Origin: Erpobdella octoculata
Lineage: Eukaryota; Annelida; Clitellata; Hirudinida; Erpobdellidae
Reading direction: 5' to 3'
Assembly: GCA_963978895.1 (NCBI GenBank)
Contig: OZ022246.1
Coordinates: 14,239,409-14,303,408 of the forward strand
DNA: 64,000 bases
Notes under the pieces: model-generated
Seen by the model: the letters and a program-made list of their open reading frames with translations, nothing else
Database searches by the model: none
What the model was told of the DNA's origin: nothing
Translations under genes and position numbers: made by a program
Shown here: piece after piece, positions 49,501 through 60,915 of the stretch
How the letters are laid out: each line of letters opens with the position of its first letter
How positions within the stretch are numbered: the stretch's first letter is position 1

Positions 49501-52500
49501 CGACAGACAATATTAATAACTACATTAAAGGAATTCATTGAAAAAAAATATATAAATATTAAAAAATTTCAAAAATTATAAAAATTTACAAATTTTTTTT
49601 AAAGCTTGAAATAAGTTTCATTTGTTTAGTTTCGGTACATCTATTTGTCTAAATTTAGACTCTAAATGATGACAAATGCGAGAAAGTACCTGTATGCAAG
49701 AATTAAGAAAGTGAAGAAAACTCAGCGGGTTTATTTATAGGCGATAGCGAATCCGGTTGGCAAGAAAGAAGCTGAGAAAGTTTCGAATTCCAGTTGCAGA
49801 CGACGTGCACACAACAGGTGACACACACATACTCACATACAACCAAGAATATAATAGATATTATAAAGATATACCCTAGATGAGCTACTATTACGGTCAA
49901 TTACGGATATCGAAAAACTAAAATAATCATTCCAATTCTATGTAACAAATTTGACAAAATAATTTTATCATACAGACTAAACCAAAACATAAAATGATAT
50001 TACTAATAGTCATTAATAATAATAGTCATCGATATCAGCGAGTACGATTGCCTTGCCAACCGTTGATGCCGGTTCGCATATTTCTAAATGGAAGCATGCA
50101 GAGGTCGACTAGCAGCCTAAGAGGGGCGTGGCTTGACCTCTGCTTGAGATATCTTTGGTTACTATTCTCAATGTGGCACTAAAAAAGCTATAGAACAAAG
50201 ACGAGCTGGTTTTATATATGAAATATGTTGCCGGTTCCCAGACTAAAAATAGTAAATAATGGGGCTACAGGCTGTTAGGAAAACCGAATTTAAAGTGGGG
50301 ATAATAATAGTTAAATAGTTATAAACTTTTGTCAATAGGTAGATTAATTAATCAATGTTGATGAATCAATTGCAAATATTCACAGTTGTGACAATCGTTA
50401 ATTAAATATGTATGACTTTCGTTATTTATAGAAAAATATTTTTTTTAAATCTCGGAATTTTTTTCGACACTTTATACGAGAACAAAATTTGCATCTCGCT
50501 ATTTATTTTGATAAGAGATTTCCCCCGCAGGCTGTATCGTTTTAATAGCGATACGGGATTTCTCGTATCGTTTTGAAATCCCGATTGATATCGGGATAAC
50601 GATTACGAGACGCAGATGCTTAAATAATAATTCTAGTATGTTAATATATGTTAATGTTCGTAATAATAATGTTAGTAATAATAGTGCCAGTATGGAAGTT
50701 AATACATAATTTTTCGTCAAGCCCACCATTGGTTTCAGCTGTCCACTTTGAATCGCTTCGAAAATCAATTTGATGCTATCAAGAAGTTCTTGATACGAGC
50801 TGCAGTCTAATCACATTAAAAATTAATATAAAATAAAATAATAAAATAAAAATTATTATGATAAACTAATAATAAAAATATCATGTAAATCATCATCATC
50901 ATCATTTATTTTTGAAACGTCCCTATTCCACGCTATGCTAGGGTTGGACGTTTTTCCATATCAGGCCCCTCCACAAGTCACGATCCAGGGCAGACTGCCG
51001 CTTCAGGCCGAGCTCATCCATGTCTTCTTTCTTCACGCATTCCCACCAAGTCTTCCTACTTCTACCTTTACTTTTCACTCCTACAACATCCACATCTCTA
51101 ATTGCCGAAACCCAATCATCTGCACTTTTGCGCTCCAAATGTCCAAACCACCTTAGTCTTCCACGTCTCACCACATCAGCCACACAAGGAACATTCAGAA
51201 GGCTATCTAATTATTAATAATAATAAATATAATACACACAAAAAATCATAGTAAATAAAATTACGACGATACCTTTCATGATCTTCCAAGCTTCATCGGT
51301 GAAATCAAAAGACGAACGGGGATTGAAATTGTACTTACTCGTACTCTCTTGGGAGATCTTCTGAGTAGCAGCTTGTGTTGTTGGATCTTAGATAGAAATT
51401 ATTAAGTAGTATATTTTCTTTATAATAAACATATATTGTTGCGCAGAATGCATGAAAGTCAACATAACATAAAAGCTTAACTCTCACATTAAAGTAATTC
51501 TTTAAAAATAATAAATAATAGTTTCTGGAAACATTTGCACTAGAATCTACTTATTTAATTTGCTAGCTTCATCTGTCTGTAACCTGATATAATTTTGATA
51601 GAACTGCACCGTTTCTAATGAAGTTCGGCCAACTTAAGCAGTTTTACTGCCGATTTCGAAAATAAAATTATTTTTCCAACTCGAGTGTCTTTCTTTCTTT
51701 CTTATTTCTATCGTTCGACAGGCTGAAATGCTAGTTCAATTATATTACACTAATCAGTAACAAATTATTAACAAAAGTGAAACTAATAATAAAACTTCTC
51801 AACTGTTGATCAAATCCTCTATAAGCTTGGGAGGTCTCACAGCTGATGAAGGTATTGACCATCTGACTTCTTCTTCCATCAATCCAATGACTACCCTCTG
51901 AAACATGTCATTATCATCATCATCAAACAGTCAAGACGCTGACCAACCAGTAGAGATTTTATATTAAAAAAAACCAATAATAATACAACAGCATTTTGGA
52001 AATACCTCAACGACGGACAAGTCCTGAAAAAGACCAGATGCAGGACCAGTATAATTGTCTTCATTAACATCAATAGACTGAAGTGAAAGGATGCAATAAA
52101 TCATTTCTATCATTAATTACATAAAATGTATAATTTCAGCATAATTGAAAAAAGAACAATAACATTAAAAACAATCAATAACATTCATTTAATTAAAAAT
52201 ATATTTAAAAATCATCAGCTGACTAATTCTAAATCAACTTATTTACACAACAAAATGGTGGATTCAGTAACATATTTCCAGTACAAACCAATATCGCTGA
52301 TGCCTGAATAGGAGGAGGAGACAAGATGGCGGACTCCTCGTTCCATTCAAATCTGACCTTAACCTTTCTCGAATCGGTCTTATCACTCTCTGATCCATAG
52401 AGAGTGTAACAGCTCGTGAAAAGACTTGAAGCCTTTAATAAATCATCATCATCATAATCATAATCATTGAAGCCTTTAATACAGAATCATCATCATAATC

Positions 52501-55246
52501 ATTGAAGCCTTTAATGCAGAATCATCATCATCATCACTGAAGCCTTTAATAAAGAATCATCATCATCAAAGCCTTAAATAAAGAGGATTGCATACATTAC
52601 CTCATCATCATCCTAATAAAAATAAAATGTAAATGTACCCATCAGTAAGATACATAATTGAAATGATAACAAGAAAAAAATGGATAAAGTTGAATTGTTA
52701 AAACTAATATTAATTTGAATATTAGCTGTATTGAATATCTTAAAAACAAAAATTATTTTAATTTATTATTATTTGATAACTAGCCTAATTATTATTTGAT
52801 AACTAGCCTAATTATTATTTGATAATTAGCATAACTATTTTCATTTATTATTATGTGATAATTAGCATAATTGAAATTAAAAAATAATAACATTGTTGTA
52901 AAATATTTATATAAGTCAATAACAACAATACAAACCTCGCTCTTAAAATATCTAGCTGGAAAAAGTGAATGTATGGAGATAGCATGTGCTGGATCATGGG
53001 AAAAATCTGAAGTGAAACAAAAAAAAATTGTCAAAGACAATTGAAAGTTAAAATTGAAATATATATGTAAATAAACACTTTACAAGCAATTTCATAATAC
53101 ATCTGTAACTGCACGATAACTTTTATTTATTTAAATAAAAATAACTCACGTTTGCAGCCAATGAAAAAGCTGTCAATGACGACTTTACTTTTATCTCCGA
53201 GTCGAACCAATGAAGAAGAGTAAACGGTTCTTTCTCTGCCCTGGCCGTCACAAAAAATCCAAATTCTAGACGGATTTGACACCGGGAACTTCTGGAGACC
53301 AATGTTAAAGGCCGACAATACATAACTGTTGAGTATTTAAAAATTTACTTAGCTATTAAAGAAACACCATCACTTCTAGAGCAGTGCAAGTGAAATATAA
53401 ACTTAACAACTAGTCTGTTGAATGAAGATCTAAACCTGATCAGAACAAATTCTAAAGATATGTAATTAAGTAAAAATCTAGGATTTGAGAAGTTTTTTTA
53501 ACCAGATTATTACCAGGTAAAGTATTATAAACAATACTTTATTGTTTTAGTGTTTAACTTCATTCATTTATCATCTATTTTTGAATGTCTTTTTCTTCCT
53601 GGATCATCCGCCAAACAAACAATTTTCCGATCTAAGATTAAAAAGAAAAGTTTTCATAGAACCTAGCATCATTCTGTGCGAGAGGAATCAATGGTTTCTT
53701 TTCGTCGACTCTTGTGGGTGTGTAGGCGCCGTTTGGATCAAGTTGAAGATCTTTTTGGTAGTCATAGAGCCCGAGTGGAGAGCCCAATTCCGATGCAGCA
53801 GCAGCATCTGCAACTTTTACATTCGCAACATTTGTTGATAGCTGTGGTGAATCCTCGTCCACTCTGTCTTTTGGTAAAAAAACCTTAGGTGCCTGACAAT
53901 GAGATATGAGAAATTTAAAATTCTATTATATTTATCGTATAGACTTAGTCACCACAATCAATCACACAGAAACAGAAAAAAGAAAGCAATAAGCAGTATG
54001 CTTGCTGCCATATGCACTTCTTGGAGAATAAGAGACAAAAGTAAGATTTTAAGATTGTCTGTACTTTGCCACCAAGACTTTTTCAGGTCCTCTCCCTCCT
54101 TACTAAGATTCAGAATTTACAAATTAAGATAAACTATATTTAGACAAAATTTCTAATACAAATACTAATAATAACACAACTGAAAAATTAACCAAATTAA
54201 TATAACAAAAAATCATAAAAATGTACCTTTGAAATCAACACAAAATTCTTCTCCGGGATGTCAAACAATCCATCAGGCAGAGGATGCGCTTTATTTATAT
54301 ATTGCAAAAGGAAATCCTAATAAAACACTTTTTATTTAAAAAATTGTATTTATAAATTTTAAATGAAAACAATTAAACATACACCAACTGCCAGTGAGCT
54401 TTTATATTCCAGTACTCTACAAAAAGTTAAACAATTATTGCACTAAGATTGCTTATAAAAAAAAAGTAAAAGAAAGACTTATTTCACAGTTAATAGCACA
54501 AATGGTTATTAACAGTGAACCTACTATTTTCGGCATGCACTGTCATTTAGCTAATTCAGCAATACATACATCTTGTCATCACTAAAAATTTACCTTGAAT
54601 ATGTCTTTAAAAGATGGTTCAACTTGTCTTTGTTACCCATTTTTCAATACACTTTACTCGACTTTATGGTACAATAACCAGAGTAGAGAACCTAGAAAAA
54701 ACTGGTATAGAAATAATTTTTTATTGCTGGATGCAGGATGGTGTCCTGAATAAGAAAATAAAAATCCCCATCGATCCCACTTGAGCTATTTTTTATCGCA
54801 CTTTTACCGAATCTACCCGAAAACACAACTTTGCAGAATCGGATTTATGCAAAAAAATATTGCTGAGAATTAAAAAATCTAAAGTTTTTAAAATAATAAA
54901 CACTTTTAATGATAAGTGAAGTCCTAAAACAAAAATGTGTAATATAAACATTAAAATTTGCATATCTATCACAAAAGCATAAGACGATATATGTAATGCT
55001 TTATCAGAGTAGATTGCTAGATAGTAAACAAAAATCATCTTATTTCCCATAGTTTGAAACTGTGATTAAGCAGAATTGTCAGTTTTATCATTAATCCAAT
55101 GTAAGAAATTGTCATAAACAGCTCCATTAATAACTCAATCTGTAAATCGCAATGTCAAAGGTAGACTACAACCTGCTTTAGAATGGTCTCTTCTGTGTCA
55201 CAGAAAAAGTCCTCACCCTTATAAACAGTTTCATCTAATTGCTGAT
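46564..55246 (-). CDS. ZWILCH: Zwilch kinetochore protein (first exon missing)
   Basis: Minus-strand exons, all joining in phase: 55173-55246, 54227-54316, 53663-53892, 53150-53325, 52936-53006, 52601-52612, 52006-52077, 51804-51897, 51273-51386, 50727-50806, 48888-49041, 48479-48569, 47915-47995, 47571-47663, 46752-46873 and 46564-46634. They give about 540 residues (human 591). Zwilch is part of the Rod-Zw10-Zwilch complex that recruits dynein and checkpoint proteins to kinetochores. Family signatures include SRIWIFCDGQGRERTVYSSS, FDFTDEAWKIMK with SSYQELLDSIKLIFEAIQ, LLAEIGLEKLKNDY, KLHHVLELNL, LKYYEESDN and PTTWKCR. The exon at 55173 is the least certain. The donor after NDYL and the 12-nt exon are unusual. 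The last exon could instead end at the TAA at 46738. The introns carry RTE, Helitron and MITE fragments. Confidence 0.9.
46910..47071. mobile_element. 160-bp pogo/Tigger-like MITE in a ZWILCH intron
   Basis: CAGTCGATTCCGCTTAATTG at the left and the inverted GCTTAATTGGGCC/CGTCGATTC pattern at the right form roughly 24-base TIRs. TA-rich flanks fit the TA target of pogo elements. No coding capacity. Confidence 0.65.
47658..47815. repeat. 35-bp tandem repeat, about 4.5 units, containing a splice acceptor
   Basis: Unit starts at 47658, 47693, 47728, 47763 and 47798 (CAGGTACTGTAAATAAACAT then a variable 4 bases, then AATAATTCAG). On the minus strand each unit contains TTTATTTACAG followed by TACCTG. 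That is the acceptor and first six exon bases of the ZWILCH exon 47571-47663. Confidence 0.95.
48100..48135 (-). mobile_element. third, degenerate Helitron 3' terminus
   Basis: On the minus strand an imperfect CGTCA...ACGGG hairpin is followed by CTAG (48103-48106) and T, as at 39668 and 42382. It lies in a ZWILCH intron. Confidence 0.55.
48718..48905. repeat. tandem duplication beside a ZWILCH donor
   Basis: 48718-48785 and 48834-48905 share CAACCAAGCAACTAACT and CTCATAAAGATAT(T/A)CAAGTAATCAT. The second copy includes the last exon bases and donor region of exon 48888-49041. Confidence 0.8.
49312..50620. mobile_element. inverted-repeat element with CGATACG subrepeats, in a ZWILCH intron
   Basis: The left end (ATTCTGCGTCCCGTTATT, then repeats of AAACGATACGA) and right end (complement of CATCTGCGTCTCGTAATCG, preceded by CGTATCG repeats) are inverted. 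Subterminal CGATACGATACGA motifs occur on both sides. No transposase frame was found and no clear target duplication. Confidence 0.5.
50895..51207 (-). mobile_element. 5'-truncated copy of the RTE-like LINE in a ZWILCH intron
   Basis: Nearly identical to the 3' end of the element at 27962-28285, including the (ATG)n tail on the minus strand (CATCATCATC at 50891) and the RRGRLRWFGHLERKSADDWV frame. A 3-base insertion is near 51025. The high identity implies recent insertion. Confidence 0.95.
52440..52580. repeat. about 42-bp tandem repeat with (ATC)n
   Basis: Four units of AAGCCTTTAATACAGAATCATCATCA-like sequence beside the ZWILCH 12-nt exon, which is itself made of GAT triplets on the minus strand. 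Confidence 0.85.
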
Positions 55247-55324
55247 CTAAAAGATACTGTCATATGTTTCAGAATGTCTTACACATTTGTTACATTCATT
55301 GCCATGACAATTGGAACATTTTTT

Positions 55325-55495
55325 TATAATAGTTTATAGTCCTTTACACCAGGTGTTTTAAGACTCTAATGGCTGTATGTAGGAAGCACTTGAGTACTTC
55401 CTGTCATGGATCAAAATTTGATTCCTTTTACTTTTCCCTCCTCCTTTCTCCAGGCTTGGGACTGGCTCGCAATTAGCGAGGCAAAGTTGACAATT
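55325..55495 (-). repeat. copy of the 8.1 kb dispersed repeat
   Basis: Close copy from AGTTTATAGTCCTTTACACC to GGCTCGCAATTAGCGAGGC, lying just upstream of the most 5' ZWILCH exon found; its minus-strand frame ANCEPVPSLEKGGGKSK is preserved. Confidence 0.85.
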
Positions 55496-56239
55496 GGAAC
55501 AAATAAATTTGCACAAAAGTCCATTAACTTTAATGGAACAAAGCTTATTTCCACAAACATTGCTAAATGTTTTTTTGGAAACAACATTTAATAACCTCAG
55601 AAATATCATTAAGACAGCATGTTCATAGGTTGTTATAGAGACTAATTTATTTTTCTGCAAATGCTAGCCTGTTCACTTAAAATTAAAAGCTCTATCTACA
55701 GAGACTGTCTTTCAAAAACTTGCATATGAGACAAAATAAATTTGCTGCTGCATAATTTCATATATAAAATAAAACACAGCTAATCAGGTGTGGCATCCAC
55801 CCTACAACATTTCTACCATATAAAACTACAAGCAGCTGACGAAAAGCATTTCAAACTTTGTTGGCTCAAACTTGCTGAGCCTTCTATATTTCACAAATCA
55901 CAGAATTCAACCGCAGAATTAAAACAGACACTTCAACATGAACTAAGCATGGTGAGGCAATGTCACAACTGGTCAGAGCATGACAATCAACTTCATTACT
56001 ATTGAAATACTAATTGTTTTCTCAGCATAATAATGTCCGGTCTCATTTTATTAAAGTAATGCATAGTTTCTAGTGATAAGCAAGCAAAACCCTAACAATG
56101 TTATTCTCTGCAACGACAGTAACAAGAGCAATGCAAGTGTCAGCATCACCAGGAGGCTGCTAAGCCATTCAAATCTTTATTCACAGTTGCTGACACTTTA
56201 GCCATAATGACTGGCAATATAGTTCAAAGACTGCTCTCA

Positions 56240-56700
56240 TCATCAACATCATTTATTTTTGAAAATTCCCTATTTAACGCTAGGCTAGGGTTGGACGTTT
56301 TTTCCATATCAGGCCTCTCCACAAGTCATATCTTTCTTCACACATTCCCACCAAGTCTTCCTACTTCTACCTTTACTTTTCTCTCCTACAACATCCACAT
56401 CTCTACATGCCGAAACCCAGTCATCTGCACATTTACGCTCCAAATGTCCAAACCAACTTAGCCTTCCACGCCTCACCACATCAGCCACACAAGGAGCATC
56501 CAGAAGGCTATACAAATCCACACTTCATGCACGATCATTCAACGAAACACCACACATCCATCTAACCATCATACGCTCTGCCCTTTCTAAACATCTTAAA
56601 TTCTCCACCTTCATAGACCATGTTTCAGTGCCATAAACAAGGACACTTTGAACACAGGCCCTATACAACTTTCCTTTCACATGAAAGGATGCACCAAACT
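56240..56700 (-). mobile_element. diverged 3' fragment of the RTE-like LINE
   Basis: Matches the 28 kb LINE from its 3' end to TTTCACATGAAAGGATGCAC, but with an internal deletion (after CCACAAGTCAT) and several substitutions. Older than the 50.9 kb copy. Confidence 0.9.
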
Positions 56701-56916
56701 GCAATCTGCAAATATGTTGAACCTTTGAGCCAACTTATACAATGCAGTAGTGATCCCTCGTCTAAAATATATTAATTTAGTGGTTATCTGGTACATTTAT
56801 GCATCGCCATGTCCTCTAACGTAGCTGGTACAGATGTCAGCTCATAATTTTGCTGTTTCAGAACAATAAATCTTTTGAACAAGTTAATATAATTCATAGA
56901 TGAGTATCAGTACAGT

Positions 56917-57107
56917 GATGATTTTTTTTAAATTGTGTAAGTGATCGCAAAGTCTTGAAATTGTTAGGTTAGCCTGGTTAGGTTAGAATTTTAGATAGAT
57001 AACCTGATTACTTGTTGGGTGTTGCAAACTTCCATAACACACCTAATAATATAGAACAATTTCAAGACTTTGTGATCACTTAAACAATTTAAAAAAAATC
57101 ATCATTA
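56917..57107. mobile_element. 190-bp inverted-repeat MITE
   Basis: The left arm TGATGATTTTTTTTAAATTG...GTGATCGCAAAGTCTTGAAA and the right arm TTTCAAGACTTTGTGATCAC...AATTTAAAAAAAATCATCA are inverted copies of about 50 bases around a 75-base centre. Confidence 0.8.
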
Positions 57108-57179
57108 AAAATTTAAACTATTTTAAACGCCATTTGCATGCCATTGCAAATCGTTATAACTATTACCAAGACAGTGGGC

Positions 57180-57380
57180 GCCGTTAGCCGGGGCAATAAG
57201 CGGTAAAATTGCTACTGAGCCGGCGCTTTTGCCACAAAACAATTGATTCTTCGAACAATTGATAAAGATGGACATATTTTTTAAAGGGTTAGGGGTAGGG
57301 ATAGGGTTTAATTTTAATACGGGACTGCCTGCGCAGTAGCAATTTTACCGATTATTTCCACGGAAAACCGACGGGGCAAT
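57180..57380. mobile_element. short inverted-repeat element
   Basis: AATAAGCGGTAAAATTGCTACTG (split: AATAAGCGGTAAAATTG, CTACTG) near 57200 is repeated in inverse near 57335 (CAGTAGCAATTTTACCGATTATT in parts). CGG-rich outer sequences lie on both sides. Related sequence (AGTCGGTAAAATTAG) is at 43150. Confidence 0.5.
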
Positions 57381-57389
57381 AGCATCGAC

Positions 57390-58200
57390 CTAGCAAATCA
57401 AAGTTTTATTAATAAGATTATTGAATTTGTCAATTTGTTAAAACATTCATAGACAATTATAACAATTTTTGAACATTGCCAATCAGTTATAACAAATAAA
57501 CATTGCTACGATACGACGAACGGGCATTCGAACGCCATTTCGATACAAACTTCAAAGTTCTCTAGCTCAAATTCCTCAAGTCGGAAAAACGGGGATTTTG
57601 GACACAGTAATGTACCGTATATTCTGAACAAAATTGCAAAGTTTGGTCTCTATACCACTTTTTTACCCTTTACACGCTTTGCGATCTTCAGTTACCGTAC
57701 GTACATTAAACGAAGACGGGTTATGTTTATTATTATGTTATTTTTCAATCTGGCGCGCTTCCAATTTTGCTATTTTGCTAATAGTGGGGCAGCCATAGAT
57801 ATCTATGGGGGCAGCTAACTGCAGCATAGTGCAAACGGTGCAAACGCTATTGACAAGCAAAAAAATTACATATTTGTAATCATAAAAATATGCTTGTAAT
57901 TACCTAATATCACCACATTCTGTAAAATTGAGAAACAAATCACCTTTCTTGGTCCCGCTCCTGTATGAATAGCGTATTATCACAAGCGATCAAACTGGCG
58001 AAAAAATTAAAATATTTTGTTCTTTTGGTTGATTTGCATATGTTTAATATAAAGAATGAAGAAGACAAAAAAATAGACGAATAATTAAATTTTGAGTAAG
58101 TAAACCTACGGAAACGAGACATGACTTCTGCCTCAAGTACGCGTCTCGTCTACTCACTCAAAATTTAAATATTCATATATTTTTTCTTGTTTTTTTTATT
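57390..58200. other. no gene recognised
   Basis: AT-rich DNA between repeats; no open frame with splice signals or known motifs. A pair of AGAATGAAGAAG/ACTCAAAATTTAA-type inverted words lies around 58040-58200, just before the 58.2 kb element. Confidence 0.4.
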
Positions 58201-58212
58201 CTTTATATTAAA

Positions 58213-58480
58213 CACTAGTGGGGGCACCCGGCGTTGCCCGGGGTTTTTAGGGGTTTTTCTAATGTTTGTCTCACTCGCTCCAGTTTCCTTCTCCGCTTTC
58301 CGGTTCCCGTCGCGTTCCCGGTCGCTTTTCCGCCTACGGTCGCTTTCCCGCTTTCGGTCGTTTTCCAGCTCCCGGTCGCTTTCCCGCTCCCGGTTGCTTT
58401 CCCGTTCTCGGTCGCTTTCCCTTTCCCGCTCTATCTTTCGCTCTCAGTTGGCTTCCCGTTCCCGTTTTCGCTCAAACATG
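58213..58480 (+). repeat. GC-rich element terminus with 18-bp minisatellite
   Basis: Starts ACTAGTGGGGGCACCCGGCG and contains about eight imperfect units of CCGGTCGCTTTCCCGCTC. In one frame these encode repeated GRFPAP. It is the inverse copy of 34065-34200. A short TA tract (58482-58506) separates it from the Penelope-like ORF, and the frame happens to stay open across the junction. Confidence 0.75.
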
Positions 58481-58483
58481 TGC

Positions 58484-58505
<22 letters not shown>

Positions 58506-58515
<10 letters not shown>

Positions 58516-60470
58516 AACCTGGTTATATTTATGGTAATGTTAAAATACATAAGAAAGATAACTCATTAGGACCTATTATTTCACAATGTCCTGCTGTTAC
58601 TTATAATGTTGCTAAAGAAATTAATAAAATTATTTCTCCTTATTGTCCTTCTCAATATAGTCTTAAATCTTCTTATGATTTTGTTGATCTTATTCATAGT
58701 AATGGAAGTTCTAATATAATTGCGTCTTTAGATGTTGAAAGTTTGTTTACCAACGTACCTGTTATAGACACTATAAATATAATTTGTAAGTGTGTTTATT
58801 CACATCCTAGTATTCAACCTCCTCAAATCAGCCCTGAAGTCTTGAAAGAATTACTTTATATATGTACAACGCAATCTCCTTTTTTATCACCTAATGGAGA
58901 CTTATATGTACAAATTGACGGTGTAGCTATGGGGTCCCCGTTGGGCCCGACTTTCGCTAATTTTTATATGGGTGATCTTGAAGCACGTGTATTTGAAAAT
59001 CACACCAAACCTTTTATGTATTGCCGTTATGTTGACGATATATTTGTTTCAGTTGATAACTTAGAAGAACTATTTAAACTGAGAGATGCATTTGTAAAAA
59101 ATTCTAAACTACAATTTACTTATGAACTTGCTAATAATAAACATCAAATTCCTTTTTTGGATACTTTAGTTACTCGAAATGTATCAAAACTATCTTGCCA
59201 GGTCTATACTAAACCCACAAACACAGGCAATTGTCTTAATTATAATAGCGATTGCCCTGAAAGATATAAACTAAATGTTATTAATAATTATATAAATAGG
59301 GCCTATAAATTTTCAGAAACATGGTCTGAATTTCACAATGAAATTCTACAAGTGAAACAACTTTTGATAAATAATAATTATTCTAATTCTATTGTTGATG
59401 CAACTATAAATAAATTTATGTCACGTATTACTGATAAAAAACATGTTTCAAAACCTAATACCAATAACTCATCAAATTCTTGTATAATTCCATTATATTA
59501 TGCTAATCAGATGTCTAATAATTATAAAATAGATGAAAAAGTGTTGAAAAACATTGTGTATGATAATATTAAGGTTGTAAATAAAGATAATACACTCAAG
59601 TTACACATCTATTATAATAATGGAAAAACTCATAATCTTTTAATTAAAAATAGTATAAATAATGTTTCTAGCCCTGTAGCACAAACCAACCTAGTGTACC
59701 AATTTTCGTGTCCGTTTCCACATGGTCAGGTGGAAAATTACATTGGTCATACTAGAACTACTCTGTCTCGTAGATTGACTATGCATTGTCAAAGTGGTGC
59801 CATATACCAACATATGTCAACACAACATTCAATCAAACCATCCCATAAATTTCTAATTGATAACACCAGTATACTAATGAAAGAAAATCAACCCATTAAG
59901 TTAAAATTAAAAGAAGCTTTAGCTATTAATAAATGTAAGCCTTTAATTAATAAACAATGGTATTCTTTTGATTTAACTCTTAAACTTTTTGGTTCTCTAA
60001 ATAGTAATAAAACTAATAATAATAATAATAATAAATGTTTTAACTCATTTACAACTTCTGTTAAAAATATGCATGTTAATAGTGCCAATGTTTCTTCAGG
60101 TATTTCTTCGTTGAATGAATGTTTTGTACCAGACGTTTGTGTTTCAAAGGTTATAGATAATGTATGTGATTCTTCTTCCAGTCACGTCCTTGAAGTTGAC
60201 TGTAATTCCGTTGTTAAAGGCTTTACTAACTGATCTTAATTATTTAGTTATTACTGTTATTATTATAATTATTTTAATTTAAATATTTTTTATGTTGTTA
60301 CATTTGTATATAATGAATTTAAATTTTATTTAAATTGTATTTTAATTCCTTTCAATTAGTTGTATCTTTTACCATTTAGTCACTGCATTTTATTTTAAAA
60401 AGTTAAACGGCTCTGATGATGGCAAAAAATTGCCGAAATAGATCTATTAGCCTATAAGATTATGGAGTTT
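58506..60470 (+). mobile_element. Penelope-like element, 5'-truncated, with RT and GIY-YIG-type end
   Basis: A continuous frame (to the stop at 60233) encodes reverse transcriptase text: GNVKIHKKDNSLGPIISQ, SLDVESLFTNVPV, GVAMGSPLGPTFANFYMGDL, YCRYVDDIFVSV and FLDTLVT. Its C-terminal part has VYQFSCPFPHGQVENYIGHT and LSRRLTMH, the Penelope GIY-YIG endonuclease region. The catalytic YVDD is intact and there is no stop, so the copy looks young. The 5' part of the RT is missing. The 3' region includes GGCTCTGATGATGGCAAAAA (60410), which Penelope-type 3' ends often resemble. Confidence 0.92.
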
Positions 60471-60600
60471 GTGTTTGGGAATAAATTATTTTTAAACCGA
60501 TTTAGAGTATTGGAAAAAATTAAAAATAAAATCGATTCAGCCAAGTGCGCCACTTTTTTCAATCGAGTTTGCCTAAAAGAACATATAGCGCCGAAGTATT

Positions 60601-60915
<315 letters not shown>

